Positions 46,838-56,828 of a stretch of 64,000 bases of DNA are shown here, piece after piece; the stretch's first letter is position 1, and each line of letters starts with the position of its first letter. Source of the stretch: Aurantiacibacter xanthus. Its GTDB lineage: Bacteria; Pseudomonadota; Alphaproteobacteria; Sphingomonadales; Sphingomonadaceae. The position numbers and the translations under genes are program-made. The DNA is taken from positions 62,001 through 126,000 of the forward strand of contig NZ_QXFM01000113.1 of assembly GCF_003584015.1 (NCBI RefSeq), given 5' to 3'. The notes under the pieces are model-generated. The model did not search any database. It was not told where the DNA came from and was given only the letters and a program-made list of their open reading frames with translations.

Positions 46838-47149
46838 TCAGGCCTTCGCGAGCGGCGCGTTCTCGCCGAGGTCTTCGTACCAGGCCTCGACCTCGCCCTT
46901 CAGCTTGATCGTCAGCGGGCGGCCCTTGCGGTCCATCGCCTTGCCCGCCTGCACGCGCACCCAGCCCTCGGAAATGCAATATTCCTCGATATCGCGCCGT
47001 TCGCGGCCCTTGAACCGGATGCCGACGCCGCGCTGCAGCTTCTCGCCATCGAAATGCGGACTGCGCGGGTCGATCGCGAGGTGATCGGGCGGCACGTCCG
47101 CAGCAGCGGGGGTGGCCGGGGTCGTTTCGGGAGTTTGCTCTTCGCTCAT
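46838..47149 (-). CDS. DUF3297 family protein
   Basis: 103 residues. A low-complexity N-terminus (PETTPATPAAAD), then the compact domain PDHLAIDPRSPHFDGEKLQR, VGIRFKGRERRDIEEYCISE, VRVQAGKAMDRKGRPLTIKLKG typical of DUF3297, a small family found in proteobacteria. Function unknown; cytosolic. Convergent with the lipoprotein gene, 2 bases between ends. Confidence 0.88.
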   Translation of the reverse strand: MSEEQTPETTPATPAAADVPPDHLAIDPRSPHFDGEKLQRGVGIRFKGRERRDIEEYCISEGWVRVQAGKAMDRKGRPLTIKLKGEVEAWYEDLGENAPLAKA

Positions 47150-47209
47150 GGGGCAAGGCCCCTATAACGCCGCCCGGCGCGTGGCAATGCCGATCCGTAC
47201 CCTTCGTGC

Positions 47210-47236
47210 TTGCCCTTTGTCGCGCCGCGCTTTAAG
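47210..47236 (+). promoter_or_regulatory. Candidate promoter of tRNA-Leu
   Basis: TTGCCC (47210-47215), 15 bases, TTTAAG (47231-47236). The segment CGCGCCGCGC in the spacer and the surrounding bases closely match the rnpB promoter region at 63292, supporting a shared strong promoter type. The tRNA would have a leader of about 50 bases. Confidence 0.5.
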
Positions 47237-47292
47237 GGCGCGGCTTCGATTTTTGCGGGGTGGCTTGCCACCTTGCAGCTCATCGTCGGGCC

Positions 47293-47377
47293 GCGGGCGT
47301 GGCGGAATTGGTAGACGCGCTGGTTTTAGGTACCAGTATCGCAAGATGTGGGGGTTCGAGTCCCTTCGCCCGCACCA
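47293..47377 (+). tRNA. tRNA-Leu (anticodon UAG)
   Basis: 85 bases. Acceptor stem GCGGGCG/CGCCCGC (7 bp), D arm with AATTGGTAGAC, anticodon arm CTGGT-TTTAGGT-ACCAG with UAG in the loop, a class II variable arm, T arm GGGGGTTCGAGTCCC-like, discriminator A and an encoded CCA. UAG reads CUN leucine codons. 88 bases upstream of trigger factor. Confidence 0.96.
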
Positions 47378-47464
47378 GTTCCGGTTGACGCCCCGATACC
47401 CGGTTATCGGATGCGGGTGTTCGTGCCCGGTCCGCAGCAATTAGAAGGCCTGAAAGAACCAGAT

Positions 47465-49054
47465 ATGGCAATGCAGATCGTCGAAACCACCAATGAAGGC
47501 CTCAAGCGCGCCTATACCCTGACCATCCCCGCCGGCGACATCGCCGACAAGGTCGGCGCGGAGATCAAGAAGATCGCTCCGCAGGTGCGCATGCCCGGCT
47601 TCCGCCCCGGCAAGGTGCCCGCCAACCTCGTGAAGAAGATGCACGGCGAGGCGATTCACGCCGACGTGCTCAACAACACCCTGCGCGGCGCGATCGACGA
47701 GCTGATGGCCGAAAAGAAGCTGCGCCCCGCGCTCCAGCCCAAGGTCGACATGGCCGACGGCTATGAGCAGGGCAAGGACGCCGAGCTGACCGTCGAGCTG
47801 GAAGTGCTGCCCGAGATCGAGGTGCCCTCGCTCGAAGGCCTGAAGCTCGAAAAGCTCACCGTTGCCGTCAGCGACGAGCAGGTCGAAGAGGCACTGGGCA
47901 AGATCGCCGAGGGCCAGAAGAGCTACAAGGACGCCGCCAAGACCAGGAAGGCCGCCGAGGGCGATCAAGTCATCATCGACTTCGTCGGCTCGGTCGACGG
48001 CGTCGAATTCGAAGGCGGCAAGGCCGAAGACGCTCCGCTGGTGATCGGCTCGGGCCAGTTCATCCCCGGCTTCGAAGAGCAGCTGACCGGCGTGAAGACC
48101 GGTGAGGAAAAGACCATCACCGTCACCTTCCCCGAAGACTATCCAGCCGAGCACCTGAAGGGCAAGGAAGCCCAGTTCGCGATCACCGTGAAGCAGGTGA
48201 AGGTCGAAGCCGAAAGCAAGATCGACGAGGACTTCGCCAAGTCGCTCGGCCTTGAGAGCCTCGAACAGCTCACCGGCCTCGTGAAGGGCCAGCTGGAGCA
48301 GGAAAGCGCCGGGCTCACCCGCACGCAGATGAAGCGCCAGCTGCTCGATACGCTGGCTGCCAGCCACGATTTCCCGGTGCCGCCGACCATGGTCGAGGCC
48401 GAGTTCGAGCAGATCTGGCAGCAGCTCGAAGCCGAAGCCGCGCGCGAGGAAGATCCCGAAGCCGCCAAGGCCGAGATCGAAGCCGAGAAGGACGACTACA
48501 AGCGCATCGCCGAACGCCGCGTGCGCCTCGGCCTGCTGCTGAGCGAAATCGGCCAGGCCAATGGCGTCGAGATCAGCCAGCAGGAAATGGGCATGCTGAT
48601 CCAGCAGGCCGCGCAGCAGTATCCGGCCGCTCAGCGTCAGCAGTTCGTGGACTACGTCCGCAACGAGCCGATGGCGCAGGCCCAGCTGCGCGCTCCGCTC
48701 TATGAGGACAAGGTCGTCGACTTCCTGTTCGACAAGGCCGACGTCACCGAGCGCGAAGTGACCCGCGAGGAAATCGAAGCCGCGATCGAGGCCGACGAAG
48801 CCGGCACCGAAGAGAAGAAGCCCGCCGCCAAGAAGGCTCCGGCCAAGAAGCCGGCTGCGAAGAAGGCCCCGGCCAAGAAGGCGGCTGACGCTGACGGCGA
48901 GGCGGAAGCCAAGCCTGCGGCCAAGAAGGCTCCTGCGAAGAAGGCACCCGCCAAGAAGGCTGACGCCGATGCCGAGGCCGCTCCGGCCAAGAAGGCACCC
49001 GCGAAGAAGCCTGCTGCGAAGAAGGCTCCGGCCAAGAAGGCTGACGCCGAGTAA
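47465..49054 (+). CDS. tig: Trigger factor with a lysine/alanine-rich C-terminal tail
   Basis: 529 residues. Ribosome-binding domain (1-140, including the signature MPGFRPGKVPANLVKKM), FKBP-like PPIase domain (150-240, VDGVEFEGGKAEDAPLVIGS), and the helical C-terminal chaperone domain to about 445. E. coli Tig has 432 residues; here about 80 extra residues form repeats of the type KKAPAKKPAAKK, resembling histone H1-like tails. The body is a ribosome-associated chaperone and PPIase. ATG at 47465 or 47471. tig-clpP-clpX order is conserved, with a terminator after tig. Confidence 0.97.
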   Translation: MAMQIVETTNEGLKRAYTLTIPAGDIADKVGAEIKKIAPQVRMPGFRPGKVPANLVKKMHGEAIHADVLNNTLRGAIDELMAEKKLRPALQPKVDMADGYEQGKDAELTVELEVLPEIEVPSLEGLKLEKLTVAVSDEQVEEALGKIAEGQKSYKDAAKTRKAAEGDQVIIDFVGSVDGVEFEGGKAEDAPLVIGSGQFIPGFEEQLTGVKTGEEKTITVTFPEDYPAEHLKGKEAQFAITVKQVKVEAESKIDEDFAKSLGLESLEQLTGLVKGQLEQESAGLTRTQMKRQLLDTLAASHDFPVPPTMVEAEFEQIWQQLEAEAAREEDPEAAKAEIEAEKDDYKRIAERRVRLGLLLSEIGQANGVEISQQEMGMLIQQAAQQYPAAQRQQFVDYVRNEPMAQAQLRAPLYEDKVVDFLFDKADVTEREVTREEIEAAIEADEAGTEEKKPAAKKAPAKKPAAKKAPAKKAADADGEAEAKPAAKKAPAKKAPAKKADADAEAAPAKKAPAKKPAAKKAPAKKADAE

Positions 49055-49080
49055 GCCTCGCGCTCACCAACACCACGAAG

Positions 49081-49108
49081 GGGCGGCCCCGCGAGGGGTC
49101 GCCCTTTT
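49081..49108 (+). terminator. Rho-independent terminator after tig
   Basis: GGGCGGCCCC-GCGA-GGGGTCGCCC (one mismatch) followed by TTTTCG, 26 bases after the tig stop codon. Confidence 0.85.
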
Positions 49109-49327
49109 CGTTTGCTCCGATGCTGCCCGGCCTCCCGGTCGGTCTGTGCAAGTAAAAATACGTATACAGCCGCGAGCAGGAACCAAGCCGGTCTGCTGGC
49201 AAAAGGGCTCGGCGCTCGGGTCGCGGGCCGGTCAACTTGACAGTGATGCACAGCTCCAGGGGCCAAGCCTCTTGAACATCACGCGGCCAAACGCGACATA
49301 GCGTTCGGATCACACGAAGGGATATTC

Positions 49328-50011
49328 ATGTTCGACGTTTTCGGCGACGCCAAGGACCGTTTCCACTCCGACCCCATTACTGGCGCTCTCGTACCTGTCG
49401 TGGTCGAATCGACCAGCCGCGGCGAGCGCAGCTTCGACATCTTCAGCCGCCTGCTGCGCGAACGCATCGTGTTCGTGACCGGACAGGTGGAAGACAACAT
49501 GGCCTCGCTGATCGTGGCCCAGCTGCTGTTCCTCGAAAGCGAGAACTCGCAGGATATCTCGATGTACATCAATTCGCCCGGCGGCGTGGTGACGGCCGGC
49601 ATGGCGATCCACGACACCATGCAGTACATCAAGCCCAAGGTGCGCACCGTGTGCATCGGTCAGGCCGCATCGATGGGTTCGTTCCTGCTCGCCGCCGGTG
49701 AGCCGGGCATGCGCGTAGCGCTGCCGAATGCGCGGATCATGATCCACCAGCCCTCGGGCGGCGCGCGCGGCATGGCCTCGGACATCGAGATTCAGGCCAA
49801 GGAAATCCTCCGCATCAAGGCGCGGATGAACGACCTCTACGTGAAGTACACCGGGCAGGATCTCGCCACGGTGGAGCGCGCGATGGATCGCGACACCTTC
49901 CTCGAAGCCGACGAAGCCAAGGAATTCGGTCTCGTCGACGCGGTCTTCGCGCATCGCCCCAAGGGCGAGGAAGACAGCACGAGCGAAGGTTCGGGCGGCG
50001 CTCCGGAATAA
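49328..50011 (+). CDS. clpP: ATP-dependent Clp protease proteolytic subunit
   Basis: 227 residues. Ser protease with the catalytic Ser in [16 protein letters not shown], His in [13 protein letters not shown] and Asp in the [16 protein letters not shown] region; [20 protein letters not shown] at the N-terminus. A tetradecameric peptidase chamber served by ClpX. Ribosome site GAAGG before ATG 49328. The 270 bases between tig and clpP hold the tig terminator and presumably the clpP promoter (a TTGACA lies near 49236, without a clear -10 box). Confidence 0.98.
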   Translation: MFDVFGDAKDRFHSDPITGALVPVVVESTSRGERSFDIFSRLLRERIVFVTGQVEDNMASLIVAQLLFLESENSQDISMYINSPGGVVTAGMAIHDTMQYIKPKVRTVCIGQAASMGSFLLAAGEPGMRVALPNARIMIHQPSGGARGMASDIEIQAKEILRIKARMNDLYVKYTGQDLATVERAMDRDTFLEADEAKEFGLVDAVFAHRPKGEEDSTSEGSGGAPE

Positions 50012-50021
50012 GATATCGGCG

Positions 50022-50057
50022 CAGTGTCCCGAAACCGGTCAGACCGGAGGGACACTG
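50022..50057. other. Stem-loop between clpP and clpX
   Basis: CAGTGTCCC/GGGACACTG (9 bp) encloses CCGGT-CAG-ACCGG (5 bp). There is no T-tract, so it is not a classical terminator; it may stabilise clpP mRNA or regulate clpX expression. Confidence 0.6.
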
Positions 50058-50221
50058 TAGCCATTTGGCAACCGTGTGCGTTCAGCATCCCTCAAGCCGC
50101 GCTGAAATAGGCTGATGGGAATTGATCTTGCGCACACGGGGCCTAGACTGCCCTATTCGACTCTCCCGTCCGGCAGCGGCCGCCACGGCAGGGCAACAAG
50201 GGCTCGCACTGGACAAGGATT

Positions 50222-51493
<1,272 letters not shown>

Positions 51494-51542
51494 TCGCGGG
51501 CTGCCTCGCCTCCCACCCGGCCCATAATCGTCGGACTTTCGC

Positions 51543-51568
51543 GCAGGCCCCCTCGGGGGCCTGCTTTT
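51543..51568 (+). terminator. Rho-independent terminator after clpX
   Basis: GCAGGCCCC-CTCG-GGGGCCTGC perfect 9-bp stem followed by TTTT, 49 bases after the clpX stop codon. Confidence 0.9.
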
Positions 51569-51641
51569 GCGCGTCTGCCTGTAACTGACGCGCCCCATGC
51601 CGCGTGCATGGACGGCGCGCGGTTATAGAAGGAGACAACCC

Positions 51642-51827
51642 ATGTCCACCAACGCCCAACTCGCCGCCAAGCTGCTGCGCGATGCCTCGATGTTCTTCCG
51701 CCAGGTCGGCGAGCAGAACCCGCCGGTGGCCGAGCAGATGAACCAGAACGCCGCCGCCTACGAGCAGGTCGCGCAGATGGTCGAGGCCGATCCGCTCGGC
51801 GCGCTGCCCGATGCGGCCGAAGCCTGA
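51642..51827 (+). CDS. Small conserved hypothetical protein
   Basis: 61 residues, entirely helical by appearance (AQLAAKLLRDASMFFRQVG, AEQMNQNAAAYEQVAQMVE), no membrane segment. Strong GAAGGAGA ribosome site 7-8 bases before the ATG. Followed by a palindromic repeat. No family with known function recognised; the clean start site and codon use support it as a real gene. Confidence 0.8.
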   Translation: MSTNAQLAAKLLRDASMFFRQVGEQNPPVAEQMNQNAAAYEQVAQMVEADPLGALPDAAEA

Positions 51828-51849
51828 TGGCCCTACGCTGAGCCACCTT

Positions 51850-51944
51850 GCTCCCCTCCCCTTGGGGAGGGGCCGGGGGTGGGGGTGCGACGCTGCTTGG
51901 CGTAGAACCCCCATCCCAACCCTTCCCCACAGGGGAAGGGCTTG
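51850..51944. repeat. Palindromic repeat, CCCTTCCCC/CCCCTCCCC family, copy 3 (reverse orientation)
   Basis: CTCCCCTCCCCTTGGGGAGG first, CCCTTCCCCACAGGGGAAGG last, i.e. inverted relative to the copies at 16929 and 17382. It lies between the small hypothetical gene and the convergent SDR gene. Confidence 0.9.
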
Positions 51945-52014
51945 GCGAGACAATGCTATGTCAGCCCGCTCAAGCGAACCGAGCGAACAATAGGTCAGGT
52001 GCCGGGAGCAGGCG

Positions 52015-52779
52015 CTACCATGGCGCCTGCACCTTGGTCGCGTGGTTGCCGCCATCGGCCCACAGGCTGCTGCCGGTGACGAAGCTTGCCATGTCGGAGA
52101 GCAGGAACAGCGCCGCCTGCGCGACCTCCTCCGGTCGGGCGATGCGGCGCATGGGGTGAAGGCCTGCCGCCCAGGCCTTGTTCTCCTCGCTGCCGGCCAT
52201 GGCCGTGTCCGTCCCGCCGGGCAGCAGCGCATTGGCCCTGATGCCCATATGCGCGTAGTCTGCAGCAAGCGATTTCACGAGCCCCGTAAGCCCGGCCTTG
52301 GCGCTGGCGTAGGCGCCCATACCGGGCAGCGCCACGCTGTTGCCGACAAAGCTGGAAGTGAACACCAGCGCCCCGCCCTCGCCCGCCAGCATCGCCGGGA
52401 CCTGCGCACGCACCGCGTGATGCGCGGCGACAAGGTTTACGGCCAGCACCTCGGCGAAGTCCGCCGGGGCGATGTCGGCCAAGGGCGCCATCGGCCCGAC
52501 CATACCCACGTTGTTGAAGGCCCCGTCGAGCCCGCCGAAAGCATCCTGCGCCGCCGCGACGCAAGCCTCGTGCGTCGCGGCCAGCGCAACATCCCCGCTC
52601 ACGCAGTGCACCTCGCCGCCGAGCGAAGAGACCTCCTCCGCCACTGCGGCCAGCCGCTCGGCATTGCGCGCGCACAGGATCAGGTGCGCGCCCTCGCGGG
52701 CGAACAGCAAGGCTGCGGCATGGCCGATCCCCGAGCTGGCTCCGGTGACGATCAGGCGGCGTTTGGCAAGTAATGACAT
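52015..52779 (-). CDS. Short-chain dehydrogenase/reductase
   Basis: 254 residues from the ATG at 52779 (GAGGAAA 7 bases upstream). Cofactor motif VTGASSGIGHAAALL, NNVG near 90, catalytic Ser/Tyr/Lys in TSSFVGN and AYASAK, and the C-terminal GSSLWADGG that closes the active site. A classical NAD(P)(H)-dependent SDR, nearest to 3-oxoacyl-ACP reductase or 2,5-dichloro-cyclohexadienediol dehydrogenase types; substrate unknown. Confidence 0.9.
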   Translation of the reverse strand: MSLLAKRRLIVTGASSGIGHAAALLFAREGAHLILCARNAERLAAVAEEVSSLGGEVHCVSGDVALAATHEACVAAAQDAFGGLDGAFNNVGMVGPMAPLADIAPADFAEVLAVNLVAAHHAVRAQVPAMLAGEGGALVFTSSFVGNSVALPGMGAYASAKAGLTGLVKSLAADYAHMGIRANALLPGGTDTAMAGSEENKAWAAGLHPMRRIARPEEVAQAALFLLSDMASFVTGSSLWADGGNHATKVQAPW

Positions 52780-52911
52780 AGCTGGTTTCCTCATCTGGTG
52801 ATGAGGGCCGCCTAAGCTGCAGCGCGCCACCGGGCGTCCATATTCCTGCGCTCAAACGCGGATTTTACATTTTCTTTTGCAACCCATTTTCATCGCCGCT
52901 ATTCAGGTCCG

Positions 52912-53814
52912 ATGGACCTGCCCGATCCCACCTTGCTGGCGATCCCCGCCTTCATCGTGACCATGCTGGCCGAGGCATGGCTTGGGCGGCATGGCGGGCG
53001 CGTGCGCTACACCGGCAGCGACACGTTCACCTCACTTTCTCTCGGCATCGGCAGCGTGCTGGCAGGGCTGATCACCGGCGGCGCGGTGCTCGCCATGGCC
53101 AACGCGGTCTATGCGCACCGGCTTTTCGAGATCGGCTATGTCTGGTGGGCCTGGCCGTTCGCCTTCGTGCTCGACGACCTCGCCTATTACTGGTTCCACC
53201 GCACGGCACACCGCGTCCGCTGGTTCTGGGCCGCACACGTGGTCCACCATTCGAGCGAGCACTACAACCTGTCGACCGCGCTGCGGCAGACATGGACCGG
53301 CTTTATCGCGCTGTCGTTCGTGTTCCGGCTGCCGCTGTTCCTCATCGGCTTTCCCCCGCCCATGGTGTTCTTCCTCGTCGGGCTGAACCTCATCTACCAG
53401 TACTGGATCCACACCGAGGCGGTGACCCGGATGCCGCGCTGGTTCGAGGCGGTGATGAACACGCCCTCGCACCACCGCGTGCACCACGGCACCAACCCGC
53501 GCTATCTCGACGCCAACTTCGCGGGCGTGTTCATCGTGTGGGACCGAATGTTCGGCAGCTTCGTCCCCGAGGACGACCACGACCCGATCCGCTACGGCAT
53601 CGTGAAACCGCTCGAACGCACGGGCGGGATCACGGGCGTGCTGTGGGCCGCATTTCACGAATGGGTCGGCATCGCGCAGGACCTGTGGCGCGCGCCATGG
53701 CGGGCCAAGCTCGGCTACCTGCTGCGGCCGCCCGGCTGGAGCCACGACGGCTCGCGCGAGACCTCCGACATGATCCGCGCCCGCTGGCAGGCAGAGCGCG
53801 AAGACCGCGACTAG
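52912..53814 (+). CDS. Sterol desaturase / fatty acid hydroxylase family protein
   Basis: 300 residues with four membrane helices. The eight-histidine di-iron pattern is visible: WFHRTAHR, HVVHHSSEHYN, and HHRVHHGTN. Members hydroxylate or desaturate sterols, carotenoids or fatty acyl groups using O2. Substrate not determinable; carotenoid or sphingolipid/lipid hydroxylation would be typical for this group. Its end overlaps the convergent GFA gene by 4 bases. Confidence 0.9.
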   Translation: MDLPDPTLLAIPAFIVTMLAEAWLGRHGGRVRYTGSDTFTSLSLGIGSVLAGLITGGAVLAMANAVYAHRLFEIGYVWWAWPFAFVLDDLAYYWFHRTAHRVRWFWAAHVVHHSSEHYNLSTALRQTWTGFIALSFVFRLPLFLIGFPPPMVFFLVGLNLIYQYWIHTEAVTRMPRWFEAVMNTPSHHRVHHGTNPRYLDANFAGVFIVWDRMFGSFVPEDDHDPIRYGIVKPLERTGGITGVLWAAFHEWVGIAQDLWRAPWRAKLGYLLRPPGWSHDGSRETSDMIRARWQAEREDRD

Positions 53815-54302
53815 CCCCCGCCCGCCTCACGTCGGGCCATCAGCGCCAGCATGCGCTCCACCCGGTCAGCGGGCAGCAGGCTGCGGAAATCATAGCTCTG
53901 CGCGAACTGCGGGATGCCTTCCGGAAAGACGACCCATGGCATGGCGCTTTCGGTAAAGATCACCGCGTCAGGCGTAATCGCACCGGGCTGGTCAAGCGTG
54001 CCGACCCGCAGACCCAGCCCCAGCCGGCCGAACCGGGGATAGATGCTCCACAGCGCAGTGCCGCATTCCCGGCAGCGACAGATCAGATGCGGGCCGCCGC
54101 TGCCCGAGACCACCATATGCTCGCTCAGCCTGCCTTGCAGCACCTCCAGCCGTTGCGATTCGTAAAAGGCGTTGACCACACCGGTCGAGCCGGTCTGCAA
54201 CTGACACAGGCGGCAATGGCAGTTGTTGGTGAAGATCGGATCGCCCCGCACCCGATATCGCACATAGCCGCATGCACAGCCGCCCCCTCGCGCTACCTCC
54301 AT
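53811..54302 (-). CDS. GFA-family (CENP-V/Gfa domain) protein
   Basis: 163 residues. Zinc-binding cysteines in GGCACGYVRYR, NNCHCRLCQLQTGS and ICRCRECG are typical for the glutathione-dependent formaldehyde-activating (Gfa) fold, with FVLPEG-like FPEGIPQFAQSYDFR near the C-terminus. Most homologues have unknown substrates, so true formaldehyde activity is uncertain. Stand-alone. Confidence 0.9.
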   Translation of the reverse strand: MEVARGGGCACGYVRYRVRGDPIFTNNCHCRLCQLQTGSTGVVNAFYESQRLEVLQGRLSEHMVVSGSGGPHLICRCRECGTALWSIYPRFGRLGLGLRVGTLDQPGAITPDAVIFTESAMPWVVFPEGIPQFAQSYDFRSLLPADRVERMLALMARREAGGG

Positions 54303-54398
54303 CGTTTTCCCCTGGCACCCCGCCCGCCAGATCAGCGGAACCGCGCCGCCAATATACCATTGACAGTCCGCTTATCCAACAGGGTGATGCGGGGAAGC

Positions 54399-54905
54399 TC
54401 AGGCGGGTTCGAAATGCTCCTCTTCGAGCACGGTGCGCGCGGCGCAATAGAGCCGCTCGACCGCCAGCGCGGCCTGAACCTTGTCCTCTTCGGGCAGCAG
54501 GGCGCCGATCGCCTGCTCGCTATCCTGCGCGATCTTCGCCATGGCATCGCAGATCGTCTGCCCCATCGGCGTGAGGCGGATCGCCAGCGGGCGCGGCGCA
54601 GGCTTGGCGGGCCGGGCAATCAGGCCGCGGGTGGTGAGCATCTTGACCATCCGGCTGATCTGCCCGCAATCGCGGCTGAGGTTGCGCGCCAGATCGCCCA
54701 GCGTGATCGGCCCATACGACCGCACCTGCGCCAGCAGACGATAGTGGATTTCGGTCAGGCCAAAGCTGTTCCGGAAGCTGGTGGAACGACAGCGCACCAC
54801 GGCCTCGCAGGCCATGATCAGGCGATCGGACAAGGCTTCGGCCTGGGCTTTGGCTTGGACTTGGGAGGCATCGGTCTGGTCGAACGAATGGTCGGCGGCA
54901 GTCAT
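54399..54905 (-). CDS. MarR family transcriptional regulator
   Basis: 168 residues from the ATG at 54905 (AAGGA upstream). Winged-helix core: FGLTEIHYRLLAQVRSYGP, LGDLARNLSRDCGQISRMVK (helix-turn-helix) and the wing PAPRPLAIRLTPMG. Two Cys occur in the first part (MACEAVVRCRS). Targets unknown; the adjacent divergently placed genes are a GFA protein and a CDF transporter. An AT-rich dyad TTACGGTAA lies upstream near 55030. Confidence 0.88.
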   Translation of the reverse strand: MTAADHSFDQTDASQVQAKAQAEALSDRLIMACEAVVRCRSTSFRNSFGLTEIHYRLLAQVRSYGPITLGDLARNLSRDCGQISRMVKMLTTRGLIARPAKPAPRPLAIRLTPMGQTICDAMAKIAQDSEQAIGALLPEEDKVQAALAVERLYCAARTVLEEEHFEPA

Positions 54906-55079
54906 GATCGGTCCTTTCACGAAAGGCCGCTGCTGCTGCGCTCTGCGGAAGCCCCCACTCCGCGCACGCGGGCCGCGGCCCGGTATGGAAGCGATCATGC
55001 CGAGACCGCCGCAGGCCGACAGGTAAATTACGGTAATGCGCGCCGGTGCAACGGTTACACCCGCGTTACTTCGCCTCGT

Positions 55080-56030
55080 TCAGGCGCATCCGTCGCAGGT
55101 CTGGCTGCTGTTCTCGATCTGGAAGGTGGTGTGGCCAATGGCATGATGATGCTCAAGTTCGTGCGCTGCCTCGCGCAGGAATGCATCGCCCGGATGGCCG
55201 CCCGGCATCACCAGATGGGCGGTGAGCGCGGTCTCGGTCGTGCTCATGGCCCAGATGTGGACATGGTGGACTTCGCTCACCCCCGGCAGGCTCTCCAGCT
55301 GCGCCACCACGGCTGCCTCGTCGACCCCGGCGGGAACTCCGGCCAGACCGAGCTTCACGCTGTCTTTCAGCAGCCCCCAGGTGCCCCAGCCAATCACCAC
55401 CACGATCACGAGGCTGACCAGCGGATCGACGATCACCGCACCGGTGAGCAGGATCACCACGCCCGCCACCACCACACCGACCGACACCAGCGCATCGGCC
55501 GCCATGTGCAGGAAGGCGCCGCGCACGTTCAGATCGTCGTGCTGGCCGCGCAGGAACATCAGCGCGGTGATCGTATTGATGACGATGCCCACGCCCGCCA
55601 CCCAGATCATCGTCCAGCCTTGCGGCTCGACCGGGTTGAACAGCCGGTGCACCGTCTCGAACAGGATCGCCCCGATCGCGATCAGCAGCAGCATCGCATT
55701 GGCGAGCGCGGCAAGAATGGTCGAGCTTTTGAGGCCATAGGTAAAGCGCGCGGTGGCGGGCCGCTTGGCCGCAACGCTCGCGCCCCAGGCGATGATCAGG
55801 CCGAGCACGTCGCTGAGGTTGTGCCCGGCATCGGCCACCAGCGCCATCGAGCCGGAGATATAGCCATAGATCGCCTCCACCGCGACGAACACGGTGTTGA
55901 GAACGATGCCGATGGCAAAGGCGCGCCCAAAGTCCTTCGGCGCGTGCGAATGGCCATGCGAATGCCCGTGTTCGTGGCCATGGCTGTGCCCATGGCTATG
56001 GCTGTGCCCGTGAAGATGCGCCCCGCTCAT
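55080..56030 (-). CDS. Cation diffusion facilitator (Zn2+/Co2+ efflux, CzcD-type)
   Basis: 316 residues from the ATG at 56030. The N-terminus is a dense histidine run (HGHSHSHGHSHGHEHGHSHG) for metal capture. Six helices follow, with metal-site residues in VADAGHNLSDVLG and FLHMAADALVSVG (HxxxD). The C-terminal cytoplasmic domain (about 225-310) has VHHVHIWAMS and ends with CDGCA, possible extra ligands. Exports divalent metal in exchange for H+. It follows mtgA by 4 bases. Confidence 0.94.
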   Translation of the reverse strand: MSGAHLHGHSHSHGHSHGHEHGHSHGHSHAPKDFGRAFAIGIVLNTVFVAVEAIYGYISGSMALVADAGHNLSDVLGLIIAWGASVAAKRPATARFTYGLKSSTILAALANAMLLLIAIGAILFETVHRLFNPVEPQGWTMIWVAGVGIVINTITALMFLRGQHDDLNVRGAFLHMAADALVSVGVVVAGVVILLTGAVIVDPLVSLVIVVVIGWGTWGLLKDSVKLGLAGVPAGVDEAAVVAQLESLPGVSEVHHVHIWAMSTTETALTAHLVMPGGHPGDAFLREAAHELEHHHAIGHTTFQIENSSQTCDGCA

Positions 56031-56034
56031 CGCA

Positions 56035-56739
56035 TCACCCGTAGACGCAAGCGTCGAGCCCGTCACGTCGCACGACGCCGATCCGCGCCCGGATCGTATT
56101 GCCATAGCGCCGGGTGAAGCCGCCCGGATTGACCACCGCGCGCTTCTTCGGGCTCGGCAGGGCCGCCGCCATCCGGGCCGCCTCGCTTGCGCTCAGCTTC
56201 GCTGCCGAATGCTGGAAATAGCGCTCGGCCCCCGCAGCCACGCCATAGGTGCCGATCCCCGTTTCGGCGACGTTGAGATAGACCTCCATGATCCGCCGCT
56301 TGCCCCACAGGTGCTCGATCAGGAAGGTGAACCAGGCCTCCAGCCCCTTGCGGAAGAAACCGCCGCCCTGCCACAGGAACACGTTCTTGGCGGTCTGCTG
56401 GCTGATCGTCGATCCGCCGCGTTCGCGCTTGCCCGCCATGCGCTCCTCCAGCGCCTGCTCGATCGCCTCTGCATCGAAGCCGCTGTGCGAGCAGAACTTG
56501 CCATCCTCTGCGGCAATCACGGCGGAGACCATGTTGCGGTCGATCCGCGAGAGCGGTTCCCAGTCGCGGGTAAAGCCGTTCTCGTCCATCAGCATGGTGG
56601 CGGTGACGGGCACCGGCACAAAGCGCCACAGGCCCACCGCCAGCAGGCTCAACACCACGAAAGCCACGATAAGCCGGGCGAGCCAGATAAAGATGCGCGA
56701 GACCATATGCCCGCAGTCATAGCGGGCTGGCGTCGCCAT
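56035..56739 (-). CDS. mtgA: Monofunctional biosynthetic peptidoglycan transglycosylase
   Basis: 234 residues from the ATG at 56739, chosen for its GGTGGA site; an ATG at 56706 is the alternative. One N-terminal membrane helix (WLARLIVAFVVLSLLAVGLW), then a GT51 domain with the catalytic Glu in VIAAEDGKFCSHSGFD, RGGSTISQQTAKNVFLW and the second Glu in VYLNVAETGIGTYG. Polymerises lipid II into glycan strands. Its stop is 4 bases before the CDF gene start, so they are co-transcribed. Confidence 0.95.
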   Translation of the reverse strand: MATPARYDCGHMVSRIFIWLARLIVAFVVLSLLAVGLWRFVPVPVTATMLMDENGFTRDWEPLSRIDRNMVSAVIAAEDGKFCSHSGFDAEAIEQALEERMAGKRERGGSTISQQTAKNVFLWQGGGFFRKGLEAWFTFLIEHLWGKRRIMEVYLNVAETGIGTYGVAAGAERYFQHSAAKLSASEAARMAAALPSPKKRAVVNPGGFTRRYGNTIRARIGVVRRDGLDACVYG

Positions 56740-56828
56740 GGAAATCCACCAGCTGCACACTCTTGCAACGTCGCCCGATTGCGGCACTATGCCCGCTTCC
56801 ATCGGTCGCCTTTGAAGGAATCCTCGCC

